64,000 nucleotides of DNA from Ceriagrion tenellum. Taxonomy: Eukaryota; Arthropoda; Insecta; Odonata; Coenagrionidae. Where the stretch lies: NCBI GenBank assembly GCA_963169105.1, contig OY720643.1, positions 21,300,373 through 21,364,372 on the forward strand, in the 5' to 3' direction. Under the pieces are notes generated by a model. The model searched no databases and was not told the origin of the DNA. It saw only the letters and a list, made by a program, of their open reading frames with translations. Shown here piece after piece: positions 1-10,440 of this stretch. Every line of letters begins with the position of its first letter. Within the stretch, counting starts at the first letter, position 1. The position numbers were made by a program, and so were the translations under genes.

Positions 1-729
1 GACTCCTCAACCCGTTGCCAATTCTTGCAGTCTGTCCTCTCCACCTCTACTGCCGTCTACTGCCCTGCGTACCCGTAATTCATTTGTTTGCCCTCCGTCC
101 TTCCTTCCTCTCTCGTGCACGCCTCCCTCTTTCCGGGGGCAAACATCTCTTCGAACTCCCTTTGGTGTATCTATTCAGTTTACGGATGGAATTTACATAG
201 ATTCTCGTCCTCTACGCGGGGCAGTGGAGATCCGAGGGCCGCGTTGTTTGCTCTCAGCGTCACTCCCTTCCACCGCCGGTAATACTTTTAGGACACTCCC
301 TTCCCTCCTCCCAGATGCGGCAGGTTTTCACGACAGGTTAAATTCCTGACCTCCGCCGACCGTCGTCGCTGCCACGACCAAGAACGTCTTCCCACAGGAA
401 GGGAAAAAAAAACGGCTCGAATGCCTTGCTCATGGATCCGACCCGGGAGGCATATGCGAAGAATCTGACTTGCGTCGAGCGCGTGCCTTCAGGGTTTCCT
501 GGACCCTTTATTCAGCACAAAATGTCGTGAGAATTAACTCGTGGAAATGCCCTACCTCGCGGTAACTGACTTTACAATTTTATACATTACTTGAATTTCA
601 TCCAGAATGGAACATATTTTTCATGTGGTCTTCCCTCGTGTTACCCTTTTGAATTTTGAGGCTTAGTATATATAATTTTATTGAGAAAAGAATGGTTAAA
701 TCTTTTACGCAAGTGTAGTACCAACTATT
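1..729. other. Unrecognised pyrimidine-rich DNA, no gene seen
   Basis: The first 400 bases are C/T-rich and moderately GC-rich; the rest is AT-rich. Reading frames are short, overlap on the same strand and show no recognisable motif. Nothing here can be assigned. Confidence 0.5.
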
Positions 730-855
730 TTTGCTGGACGTTCAACATATTTTGCTATGGCCAAGCAATTGCGGTGGAAACAATCGCAGGCAAAAGATTA
801 AGGAAATAGACTGCAGAGCATTTAGATTGAAAATGTTACTTTTTCCACGTTCATT
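730..855 (+). pseudogene. LINE-A RT C-terminal fragment
   Basis: The translation contains QKIKEIDCRAFRLKMLLFPR, which aligns with the LINE-A tail at 35.8 kb (INKIRVIDCRTDSLKCHF). The preceding DVQHILLWP matches DVRYILRTP there. The open frame begins at a TTG, so there is no real start; this is a 5'-truncated remnant of the region just after the RT thumb. It stops after the F-P-R motif, exactly where the (ATG)n tail of an oppositely oriented LINE-B begins. LINE-B probably inserted into this older LINE-A copy. The family is a non-LTR retrotransposon of CR1/Jockey-like type; the exact clade is uncertain. Confidence 0.65.
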
Positions 856-1335
856 CATCATCATCATTGCGATTCTGTCCTTGGACAGATTTAAATGGTA
901 CCGCCCCCACAGCATTCTGTCCTGGACCTCTCTCTTCATCTCTTCATAGCTCCTTCCTTTTTTGATGTCTGTCAGCATTCCGTGCCTCTTCCTTATTCTT
1001 CCTCTCTTCCCTTCTATTTTCCCTTCTATTAATAATTTCTGAACACTATTCCTCTTTAAAATATGCCCAATCCAATTAGTCTTCCTCTTTTTAATTTCTC
1101 TCAAAATACTCCTTTCTTCTCCAATCCTCCTTACACCTCATCATTCCCAACTCTATCTTTCCACCCAATTCTCTCCATTCATCGCCACCGCCACATCTCA
1201 AAGCTTTCCAAGTACTTTTCTTCTCTATTCTTCAAGGTCCATGTTTCGCATCCGTATTGTACAATATGGAGTATGAAGCATTTTGCAAATCTTTTTCTTA
1301 TATCTGTCCTGACGTTCAACAAGAGACTATAATAG
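851..1335 (-). pseudogene. LINE-B RT C-terminal fragment with (ATG)n tail
   Basis: On the minus strand the translation reads EERSILREIKKRKTNWIGH, then ILKRNSVQKLLIEGKIEGK, then R-G-R-I-R-K-R, and ends with Y-E-E-M-K and D-R-M-L-W. This is the conserved C-terminal block of a widespread non-LTR retrotransposon RT (W-I-G-H-I, E-G-K-x-x-G-K-R-G-R). Upstream, in other frames, are remnants of the segment before W-I-G-H, broken by stops and frameshifts. The 3' end is a short ATG repeat at about 852-866, comparable with the tail at 40.8 kb. The copy is 5'-truncated and dead. Its 3' end abuts a LINE-A fragment on the opposite strand. Confidence 0.8.
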
Positions 1336-1750
1336 CTGTATTACGTCAATTCTACGAAACTCCGACTGGGTAGAGTAAACATTTTATCCATGTGTAATAT
1401 ATTACCATCATTATTAATTACTCACCCCACCTAAATTTAGCTTTCTGCATGATTCAGTATCTTGTCGGATTATTTCTAAATAGCGTAAAAATACTAACCA
1501 GTTGTTGTATCTTAACGAGTGCAGTGCAAGTTAGCATATTTTTCTACGTATTATTCTCCCAGTTTCTTGTCTAACCGTGCATTGTTTCCCTGGCTGCTCC
1601 TTGGTCTGCGTCTAGCGGCCAAGGGAACGTGCGAGGTTCTGATTTTAAGTGGGATGAGTTGCGTAAACTTGGTGTGGAATCATCCCGTGCCAAGCTACCT
1701 TTGTGGTTATCACTGAGGAAAGAAGGCATAACTTTGTGGAAATTCTTAAT

Positions 1751-1959
1751 ATTCATGTTAAAGAATAAACCAATAGTAACTTCCACACAAGATTTATTTA
1801 AACCAACCCAGGTTTCGACACACCATGTGTCATTATCAAGGTAGTTCAATGCATTGGTCGAGAGCCTTAAATAGTAGACGTTTACATAGCCGTGACTTCT
1901 GGGTCGGTTTAAATAAATCTTGTGTGGAAGTTACAATAGGTTTATTCTTTAACATGAAT
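1751..1959. repeat. Inverted repeat of PLE-like ends, 60-bp arms
   Basis: Arms at 1751-1810 and 1900-1959 are reverse complements at about 57 of 60 positions, with an 89-bp spacer. The minus strand of the left arm and adjoining spacer reads through GTGTCGAAACCTGGGTT then TTAAATAAATC. This closely parallels the end of the PLE at 61.27-61.31 kb (ATTGAAACCTGGGTC then TTAATAAATC). I infer a fold-back made from two PLE ends. It sits inside a LINE-A 3' end. Confidence 0.7.
1805..1840 (-). ncRNA. Degraded hammerhead-ribozyme-like core
   Basis: On the minus strand: CTTGATAATG, then a perfect 6-bp stem GACACA/TGTGTC with loop TGG, then GAAAC, CTGG and GTT. The expected core is CTGANGA, stem II, GAAA, stem III and an NUH cleavage triplet. 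The stem and GAAAC-CTGG block are intact, but the first box is altered (TTGATAA). It is probably a decayed copy of the motif in the intact PLE. Confidence 0.4.
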
Positions 1960-2000
1960 ACCCTTGCGGTGGCTTGCTCGGTACTTCGTAGATGTAGATG

Positions 2001-3743
2001 ATTAAAAAATTACAAGTTGCCTACTTTATAGCTCACATCATTTTTATAGCGAGAATTGTAGTACTTTTAAAGCGAGAACTCACGTCCTGGAGGTAGCTTT
2101 GAAAATTAAAAAAAATATTTTATGCCATAGATCTTGTGCAGCCTTCGCGTGTAACAGGCGGAAGCTGTTCCACTCACATTGTGAACCAGAAGAATTTACA
2201 TAGTAAATCTATTTGATGTTAATTTCACTTGTTTTGTGACAACTTGAGTTTCAGCTACAGGCTAGAATATGGAGATTGCATGGAATTGTCAATGCAGTAT
2301 GAAGGCATTTTGTCACTTAAATGATATATTTTCCCAAAATCGATGTACTAGAATATGCAGCAATAAGAAGACGAAGTGAAGTACCAGTTCTTCAATTATA
2401 AAATATGAAGTTTTCAAGTCAACGCAATATTTTAGTCAGAGGCCAGGGGTCTGAAGCGTTTGGGATAAGATCAAGCACACTGTAAAGCACACACACAATG
2501 GCTGTGCGATGAATGACAATGCATTGGGTAAATTTTTATGTTTACTAGAAGGCATACATTGATTTTGCAACCAATAATCTTGCAAGACGATGTTCCCGTT
2601 TCGAAATAGTTTTCGTGCGTTTGGAAAATACGTGTGCTTTTTTTAATCTTCTTTTTCCCACTACAAGAATTCACTCATGTTGGATATACATCTATAGGCA
2701 TCTGGGATAATTTATGATTGAGCCATCAATCACTTTCACCACAGTCACGACGTCTTTGATTCCATAATGCTGATTGCGGATTCAATTATGTAAGAATGCG
2801 CTCATTGGCACCATCGACTACCTTAGATCTCTTGATGAATGCACGGGAGATCTTACGATTCGTGACCTCATAAAGGCGCAATTCATGATTAATTACTGCA
2901 ATTTTAAGTTGCACATTGATGAAAAGCTACGCCACGACCCGGGAAAATTTGCAACGACTTTTTTCTCCGGCGTCAATGTAGGTATGCTGCCGTGGGCGCT
3001 TTCGATTCGTGAGATGAAGTGATTGAAACCGTGAGGTGAATACAAATCGATGAATAGTTTTTTTTTCCGATTAGCGACGGATGAGGTCGTTCGGGAAATC
3101 CATGACATCCAGTCGCTTATCCCCCCCAATGAGCTGATTCGCAAAATAAAATATTTCCAGTCCGTTAGCCTTGAATGGAAATGTATCCAGAGCCGTCGGA
3201 GGGCATTACAATGGTGACCGAGGCTCTTTTCCGTCTCTTTTTTTTCCTTCCTACCTCTTTCTCTATTCGAAGCCTCGGCACACCTCATCAATCGGGACTC
3301 GGCGATAAATAAAATAAGAGGCAGGCAGGCAGGGGGGCTCGTGTGAATTTTTCACCTCCCTTCGATCGCATTACAATACATTTTAGCGATTCAAGCGGCG
3401 GGAGGTCGTAGGGATGGGAAGGAGGAGAGGGATGTGTGTGAGGTGTGAAGAAATACCGGGAGGTTAACGCCATGGAGAAGACAATTTCAAACCAGTGCTC
3501 CGTTCTCTTTAGTCACGTTGGTTTGAGGCGATGAGGTACGACATCGGCATCTACCAGCATATTAGGAATAATTTCTTGCCGGGTGGGGTGTCATCTAAAG
3601 TAATCCACCCAACACTCCGTAAGTCATACTTTTTTACGTATTCTAGCGGTGAAAGTTAGGCTTTGTTAAAAGTTGAGAATCTTCTCGTAGTTATCTAAAC
3701 TTACAGGGCCCTATTCATTTATATCTACACTTACATGGCCTTA
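2001..3743. other. AT-rich DNA, no recognisable gene
   Basis: No repeat or gene was recognised. An 82-codon plus-strand frame (2774-3022) and an overlapping 132-codon minus-strand frame (2893-3291) have no known motif. They lie opposite each other, so at most one could be real; I regard both as chance frames. Confidence 0.45.
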
Positions 3744-4319
3744 TACATTCTATTTTTCAGGAAAAACATTTCTCTGACGACGTAAAAAACATACTATTAA
3801 CCCCCTCGTACTACGGCAGATTAGATTCACCCCCTGCCACAAACCCTCGTGGTGGCTCGCAGGGTATTACGTAGATGTAGATGTAGATCGCGCCACTAAA
3901 ATTAGAAAGATAGATTGTAGAACCGATAGGTATTAAATGTCATTTTTTCCGCGTACCATTCGGGACCATAGCAACTGTGATCGCCGTCATGAATAGAGAA
4001 ATGAGCAAGACTGTAGATCTTTCTCTTTATATTTTTCACGTTCTTATTTATGCATGATGTAGATATTGGTGGTCTTATTTATGCATGATATTTTGAATCT
4101 GTAGTAGTAGTCTTTGTTTCCTTAGCATGTTGTAACGATTGACGATAGAATGTTTTTTGGTTAGCAGATTTTTAATTGGCGCGTTGCATGTGTGGTACGC
4201 TGGTTTCAATGTAGTTTCGGTGTTCTGCCGTTAAATTCATGCATGCTTGGTGTGGAAGCACCCCATGCCACACACCCTTTGGGTGGCTTACAGGGTATGA
4301 CGTAGATGTAGATATAGAT
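3744..4319 (+). pseudogene. LINE-A RT tail, 3' UTR and GTAGAT tail
   Basis: At 3766-3826 the frame gives EKHFSDDVKNILLTPSYYGR then L-D. At 3889 it resumes with RATKIRKIDCRTDRY, a stop, then MSFFPRTIRDHS. Together this is the same protein segment as at 35.77-35.9 kb (DVRYILRTPAYFVRFD then INKIRVIDCRTD). The 62 bases between the halves (3827-3888) are a LINE-A 3' stub; without them the frame is continuous. Downstream lies a 3' UTR with a 17-bp direct duplication (4042-4058 and 4073-4089), then the family's conserved end (CCACACACCC, GGTGGC, GTAGATGTAGAT) at 4244-4319. The copy is 5'-truncated and has a stop in the conserved block. Confidence 0.8.
3827..3888 (+). mobile_element. 62-bp LINE-A 3' stub nested in a LINE-A RT
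   Basis: It begins TCACCCCCTGCC, contains the hairpin arms CCCTGC (about 3832-3837) and GCAGGG (3858-3863) with inner CCAC/GTGG, and ends in three GTAGAT units. It is nearly identical to the last 60 bases of the longer LINE-A copy at 36.1 kb. No target duplication is visible; GAT is shared at both borders. This is an extreme 5' truncation retaining only the RNA-hairpin end. Confidence 0.8.
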
Positions 4320-4320
4320 G

Positions 4321-4815
4321 TATTCACCTCCAGGATTTTCATTTAGCCTCAGATTACGATCTACCCTTCTTTATCCCATCCATGAAACCTATTCTCTTTC
4401 TTCCCCTTCCCCGCTTACCCAACATCCTTTTATCCTTCCCACTCCTGAGCTACTCATCGCCCCTTATTACATCCTCCAGGCACCTACCCTGCCGTTCTCG
4501 AATTTCATTCAGAAGTTTCCCTTCCTCGCCTGACATCACAAGGACTTCCACGTTAGTCTTTCTTTCCGTCCGCCTAACTTTCTCCATCCTTCTCCACACC
4601 CACATCTCAAATGCCTGCAGCCTCTTCTCGTCCTCCTTTTTGAGGGTCCACGTCTCTGTCTCACAAAATGCCACGCTCTATATCAAGCTCTTCATCAGCC
4701 TATTCATCACATCGTCACCCTAGGTTCCTGTCATCAGCTCCCTTCTATGACTAAATGTCTCCTTAGATAACGTTATTCTCCCCCTTGTGTCTTTGACTAT
4801 AAAAGATTTACTCTC
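4321..4815 (-). pseudogene. LINE-B RT fragment, minus strand
   Basis: The minus strand encodes CETETWTLKKEDEKRLQAFE then MWVWRRMEKVRRTERKTN, followed by E-V-L, G-E-E-G-K-L-L-N and an R-G-R-G-R-K-R block. This is the conserved stretch of LINE-B RTs from S-V-A-L-Y-G-x-E-T-W to the R-G-R-x-R-K motif. Upstream, around 4680-4800, remnants of the preceding block (K-E-T-F-S-H-R-R-E-L-M-T) precede a stop. The piece lies between two LINE-A 3' ends (ending at 4319; starting near 4819). Catalytic motifs are not included; the copy is dead. Confidence 0.8.
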
Positions 4816-4818
4816 TCT

Positions 4819-4862
4819 AAGACACCCTCGAGGTTGCTTACAGTGTAGTATGTAGATGTAAT
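4819..4862 (+). mobile_element. Short LINE-A 3' stub
   Basis: ACACCCTCGAGGTTGC is followed by TTACAGTG and TATGTAGATGTA, matching the terminal 40 bases of LINE-A ends elsewhere (for example 4283-4319). Nothing of the element upstream of the hairpin remains on this side; a LINE-B fragment abuts it. Confidence 0.6.
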
Positions 4863-5757
4863 TCCATCGTTGATTAGCTTTACATCTTCATCCGGGTTTC
4901 CCAAACAGGGGTGTTCTCACCCCTTGGGGATGGGAGATAGCAATTCAAGTGCAAAAAGGGTAACACATTACTTTTTTGTATATATTATGGGCAATTTTGT
5001 GGAGGATATATACCACATTAAATTTTGTCATAGGTTTTTCTGTTTCATATGCTATTTCTTTGTTATATGCAGGAAAAATATGTTTGTACAATTTCTTTGG
5101 ATACCTTTAATTTATAGATACGTTATTACTTCGTTAAGGGGTATGAGGTAATACATAACCGAGTGAGGGATCACATTAAAATTTGTAAGGGGGTGGCAAA
5201 TGAAAAATTGTTGGGAAACATCCTATCTTCGTAATGCCCTGCGTGAAGTGCTGCCATAAGGCGTGGGCAACGAAGGCAAAAGCCGCAGGTGGCCGGGCGT
5301 CCGGTCGGCCAGTCTATGGAAGTGAATTTTGAAATTAAGTAGGGATAATTGTACTGTAATTCAGCCTAGAAATTTGGAAATTTCAACATGGGGTTTCTTG
5401 GAGATGGCTAAGATTACACCAGAAAAACTTCAATTTGAACGATAAATTAGATTCAAGATAATTATAAAAACTGCCGATGAGATGCAAAAAGTTCTGGGAA
5501 TTAAATAAATATAAAATATAGACATGTCATAACTTATTTATTTGAGCTATTGGAAAATTACCACCGTAATCGAAGTCAAAATGCGGTAGTTCCATGCAAA
5601 TGGCGCTGTGGTCGGTTCCTATGCCAGCACAAATGTGGTCATTAAAATATGATCCTGGAATTATATGCTTCTGAAGGTAGGTTGTTAGAAATAAGACTCT
5701 AATCGTAATGGACACCATATTCGAATTTTACGTTTTGATTTCTACAGCTGTAGGAAG
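4863..5757. other. No recognisable gene or repeat
   Basis: AT-rich DNA. A 93-codon frame at 4870-5151 and a 63-codon minus-strand frame at 5527-5718 have no recognisable motif, and no splice-site or codon pattern persuades me that they are coding. Confidence 0.4.
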
Positions 5758-6242
5758 GATGAATATAATATTGAATTATTAATGGCAAAATAATATACTA
5801 AAATATGACAAATTATTAGTAATTCAATAAAAATAACCACATAAGTCATTAACGTGACTCTTTTTTTCGCGCGGTACGTTTGAGACTCCACCACGAAAGG
5901 TTTCTTGTGATCCTGAAAAAATTACGGCGGTGACAATATGATTTATTTAAATAAATGTTGAGAAAACATTAAAAAAACATTAACTACACGCTGCTAGTTT
6001 TTCAAGGAAATCTGGAAGTTAGAAATTCCTTATACATACTTTAAGTAATGCCTCTGTGCATTGAATCTATCTACCATTTCCCATGTAAAGGTCTGGTATG
6101 TTTCGCCAAATATAGCATAAAGTAGTTTGGTAAGGGGATGATATGTTGATATCTTGGGAAGAGTGAGGTAATTTTCTTTAGAATGAAACTAACTTCATTG
6201 ATTTTTAGGTAAATTAATATTTCGATCAAAGCACCTTAAGTA
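5758..6242 (+). repeat. Unclassified dispersed repeat, copy 1
   Basis: About 485 bp that aligns in the same orientation with 42870-43365. Shared blocks include CGCGGTACGTTTGA, GCGGTGACAATATGATT, GTTGAGAAAACAT, ATTTCCCAT with AAAGG-CTGGTAT, and TTCATTGATTT then TAGGTAAA. No coding capacity, terminal inverted repeats or poly(A) tail were found. It could be a non-autonomous DNA transposon or part of a larger element. Confidence 0.65.
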
Positions 6243-9200
6243 CTTTTATTCCGGTTTTAGAACAGTAGCTCATTTATCTGCAAAATTTGGATATTTTAAC
6301 TTAATAAATGAAAATATGTGACTCCGTATTTCTTTGGACTCAAATAATCAGACCGGAGCCACGTTGACTTATTTTGAAAAGGAGAACGAAATTATATAAA
6401 AGTAGGACAACGTTACTAAGTCGAACCAAGTATTTCCATCCAAAGTGATCTTTATTTTTTAATCGTAAAAGCGACCAACAGTCACCGCTAGCTGTTACAC
6501 AAAACACCATGAAACTTACGGCCGAAAAATTTCCTTCATTAGGTTCCTTGTTACCTTGTCTTTTGGAGCTGTGGCTAAACTTTAGTTAAAATTTATGGTC
6601 TAAATTACATTCTCCACAAGAAGTACGAGCAATATAAATAATCGCCGTAAATAATTAGGGTAATTTTGAAACCTCAAGGCATCCTCAAGCTAAGGTCTGG
6701 TTTAAAGCACAGCCGGCAAGAAAATTAATTCTTTATTAGGGGCGGCTAAAGAAAATTTTTCCCTCAAGAGTGAGCTTGCGTGAGCCTGGACTGCCTGTAT
6801 ACCACCTCATTGATGAGGCAGAGATGAGTTTTCACCAATATTTAATAAACCTTTTCCTTTTGGTGTTAATGAATGTACAACTTTTACTGCAAAAGCAAAA
6901 AACTGCAACAACTTATCGGAGGGGTTAAAGTTAATCATGATGCACTAAACTATAGGTATACTTCCAATGTTGTGGAAACTAAATTATTTTTCAACTAAAT
7001 GAATGTACTCAGTTGAACAATAGGAGTGCAACACTTGCCGCTACCATAGTGACTTAAATGTCATTTCTTTGATTTTATGAATTCTATTGCCTGATAAAAA
7101 AATATTTGCAGTTTGATATAAACCAAGTTTTACCTCTCCGCACCGAATTTTTTACAACAATAGGATTGGATTTACAACAATTTGGATTTTATGTGTGGGT
7201 ATTTTTCTTCTTTCACGAATCATTAGTGTAGTAACCATCTCCCCAGGATATGAAAAGTAATTAAATAAATCCACCAATTTACCTTAATTTTTAAGCTAAT
7301 CGCACTTTACCACAGTCTCTCAAGTCAAAATGGCTTGGCTCTATGGAAACTGATTGAAATGGATATACTTAGTGGAAAAATACCAACAGATTTATTTTAA
7401 CTGTGCTTAGCATTGCAAAATTTCACGCTCACAATTTCAGTACCTCTATAAGTTAAATCCATGAAGAGCGGTAACATCAACTTACTCGGTAATTTTGAAT
7501 GACACTCGGGGCTAGACCATCCTTTCATGGAAAGCGGATTTGGAGTGAAGCACTTCCGTTTGCATATCGCCTAGATATCTTAACTCAAGAATCCACTACA
7601 TCACGGTTAACGGCTGTACCTACATCTCAGAGGATGTATCGAGAGGTGTCAAGACGGAGTTACACGGCACATTATATTGTACAAACACATGTATGAACTC
7701 TTGCATGAGGAAAATTCTACCATGTAAAGTGGAAAATTGTATGATTGTCCACATAACTGAACGGGAAACAGAACCGGCTCTAATACCATTCATTTTCTTG
7801 ATCAATCTATGATACATTCGTTTGTACCAAGTAAAGCGGCCTTTATTTCAAAGCCGACGGCCTATTAAAATATTATTTAAAAATAACACATGTGGTTTAA
7901 GAATAGCAAGGGGAAATAACTCGAGAACTGATTTCAATTAGGATGTTCTTAGGGAAAGAAGTTATGGTGGATCACCAAAAAAGCTGTTCGCAACATTTTG
8001 GAAAATCAAACATTGAGGGTGAGGAACGCAGAAGAGAATGAGTGTAATGCTTAAGAGCACCTGGGTATAATTCATTCTTTTATTGCGGAAAAATCTCATA
8101 TTCTCCCTAAAACGAATAATCTCCATTTATTAAAATGCATGTAAATGCTGTTTTCGTGGAAATGAATAAGGAAAAGCATCCCAAGAGCCATGGTAATTTT
8201 CCATGATTACTTCCTGCATTGCACATTTTTTACTTACATTTGTTTTAGTTCATCTCGTCATTTGGAGGAAATCTGTCCACACTTTTCATTATTTCGTAAT
8301 TCAATCATTATAATTTAAAAGTATATCATTTGTTTATTTTAAAAGAGCAAATCATATTTTCCCACTCACTTTTTTAAATCGCAAAAATGAGATATTACAT
8401 TTTCAAATTAGAATATCATTTTGAGGTTTTTTCAATTACTGGAATTGGTTGAAACTAAATAGCCATAATGAACTTTTTTTTAATAATACCGACGTACATT
8501 GGTAGGTAAATTCATTTGACAAATGATGGACGTTCACATTATGAGCAGTATCAATAAATTTTTATGTTTCGAGAGGACAGCAGGAAGTATTGCTGTTGAG
8601 TGATGAATATTTATTTCGAATTGACTGTGACAAGCTTTGATTTTATATTTTAATTAATGATTCACATTATCGTTGAAAATTTTGGCGTGGATTGATGACC
8701 CAAGTATTTTGGGTGTATTGCGTTTTTCCCTCTCTTTCCATAATTCTGAATTTAAAATTTTCAATGTATAAATAATTGAAAGCAGCTCTTGCTTCGAACG
8801 TAATTCACCTTTGAGTCACTTTTTCCTATCATAATGTCTATCTATTGATAAGTACTCTCGAATCCGAACCTCTTTCTAAGAATTACAGAGTTAGTGGACT
8901 GGAAATAAATTAGCTGCAAAATTTATACGAATTCGAATGGAATCCTAAAATCAAAATTCTTGTATTGACACACTGATTATAGATGAGCGATGGTTGGAGC
9001 CATACAGAACAAGAAAATATCAAAACCAGGGAAAGGAAAAGGCACAATCGCCCATATTGAGTGGATCACCCATAATGAATCCGTCGTGAAAATTTATGTA
9101 TAAAGCGGAAGTGTTGCGGCACCGTATGAATTCTCTTGAAAAATATTTCGAAGTAGCAGTGGATTATTCTTAAAATTCATGGACTGATTGCGCGCGGTAG

Positions 9201-10079
9201 CCACGTTAGTTGCGTAATTAAAAAATACTGGCTCACTTTTGTTTGTGGATGTGTCATTGATTATTAATGGGTTTACAAGTACTCGACTGCGATGTCGTGC
9301 CTGATTTGCAGTACTCTTTCAGACGTGGGCATAGCCGACCATGCCTTGAAATTCTAAGGAAACCTTTTTCTCTCCTTAGAATTCTTTGATTGAGCATTAA
9401 AACTCTTCTCTATACGTATCCTCGCCGACTTTTTCTTAATCTTTCACGTTCCATTCCCCGGTCAGTACCTAAATATTACTCCAGAGAACGAAGACGCTGC
9501 CGTAACCTAGCCATTTCCACTTCCTTCAAGGAAGAACAGAGGACCATCGCAGAGTGCTCGGGGGCTGTAAATCTCAATCAATGAATGGTAGCAAAGGGAG
9601 CCTGGCAAGGATGGATTTGATTGAGAGCATACGATGATTGATTACAGATCAAGGTTAACTTTCCTGCCCCGTCCTTCCGTAAGCCACATACCAGAGCCGA
9701 ATGCACACATGGACCCAAAATTTGGGAATTGGGTGGATAAAACCTTGGCTTACAAAGCACTCAATAAGTCTTCTTATCCAGACAGTGGCGAACCATTTAC
9801 CAATAGGTTTTTAATTCTTTGTTTGTTCCTACAGGGTAGTATTTGTCTGGTGATGGAGTAGGATAGTGGAATTTGAAATGGGTGACTTTCATCAAGAGTT
9901 TACTAACGAATACCCCACGTTTTGTCATTCTTCAAATATTTATTCCCTTTCATAACAACTAAGAGAGTATTTACGATGAAAATAAAACCTGTCGTGCTCA
10001 ATTGAAAAAGGGTAACCGATAGGAAACAAGTACCTGGAAATATTTGTGTAGAGTGTTGCGCAATATGGCTCTTAGACAT
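6243..10079. other. AT-rich stretch without recognisable features
   Basis: Only short chance frames (up to 75 codons, at 9634-9861) are present, with no family motif. No LINE tail, inverted repeat or tRNA-like sequence was recognised. It could be intronic or intergenic. Confidence 0.4.
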
Positions 10080-10440
10080 GAGCGATTGGAATATTAGAAG
10101 AGAGAAGAGCAAAGGCTGCCGAACCTGGAGCAGGAGTTATAATGATCGGATTAGATCAGGAAAGAGAGAGTCCACAGATGAATAGACGAGTATCAACCCA
10201 AGTGGAGCATCATTCAAAAGAAAATTGTTGGTAGATAGGCCGCACTGAAAGTGGTAACGAATTTGTAAGGAGCACAATAAAGGGTGAAATACAAGGAAAA
10301 TCCCCTCTAGGATAACTGAGGTACAAATATATTATCCAGTTAATACACGATATGAGTCATAAAAGCTGCTAGAATCTCAAGGAGGAAACTGAAAACAAGG
10401 TAAAATGGAAGATAGTGATCAGCAATCTTAGAATTTACGG
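10080..10440 (+). pseudogene. Heavily decayed LINE-B-like RT end
   Basis: With frameshifts allowed, the plus strand gives GNEFVRSTIKGEIQGKSPLG, then L-R-Y-K-Y-I-I-Q-L-I-H-D-M-S-H-K-S-C, then N-L-K-E-E-T-E-N-K-V-K-W-K. The order E-G-x-I-x-G-K, R-P-R-x-x-Y-x-x-Q-x-x-x-D-M-G-Y-K-S and then a K-x-K-W end is that of LINE-B-type RT C termini. Stops and at least two frameshifts break it. No tail was found. The call rests on pattern only. Confidence 0.45.

Larger units (their letters stand above)
1545..2000 (+). mobile_element. LINE-A subfamily 3' end, interrupted
   Basis: The stretch at 1585-1696 matches the reverse complement of 34.63-34.81 kb and the end at 62.94-63.10 kb. All share a conserved GGTGTGGAAT block followed by the C-C-G-T-G-C-C box. 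The terminal part (ACCCTTGCGGTGGC then GTAGATGTAGATG) appears only at 1960-2000. At 4.25-4.31 kb these two parts are adjacent, so about 263 bp here is extra DNA. That extra DNA contains the inverted repeat of 1751-1959. No coding sequence remains. Confidence 0.65.

Noticed and set aside
3841..3890. GTAGAT repeats as a microsatellite or CRISPR-like array
   Set aside because: They always follow the LINE-A hairpin and have no spacers; they are LINE tails.
7030..7080. TTAAATGTCATTTC resembling the LINE-A DSLKCHF stretch
   Set aside because: Only about 12 bases match, with no neighbouring LINE-A block.
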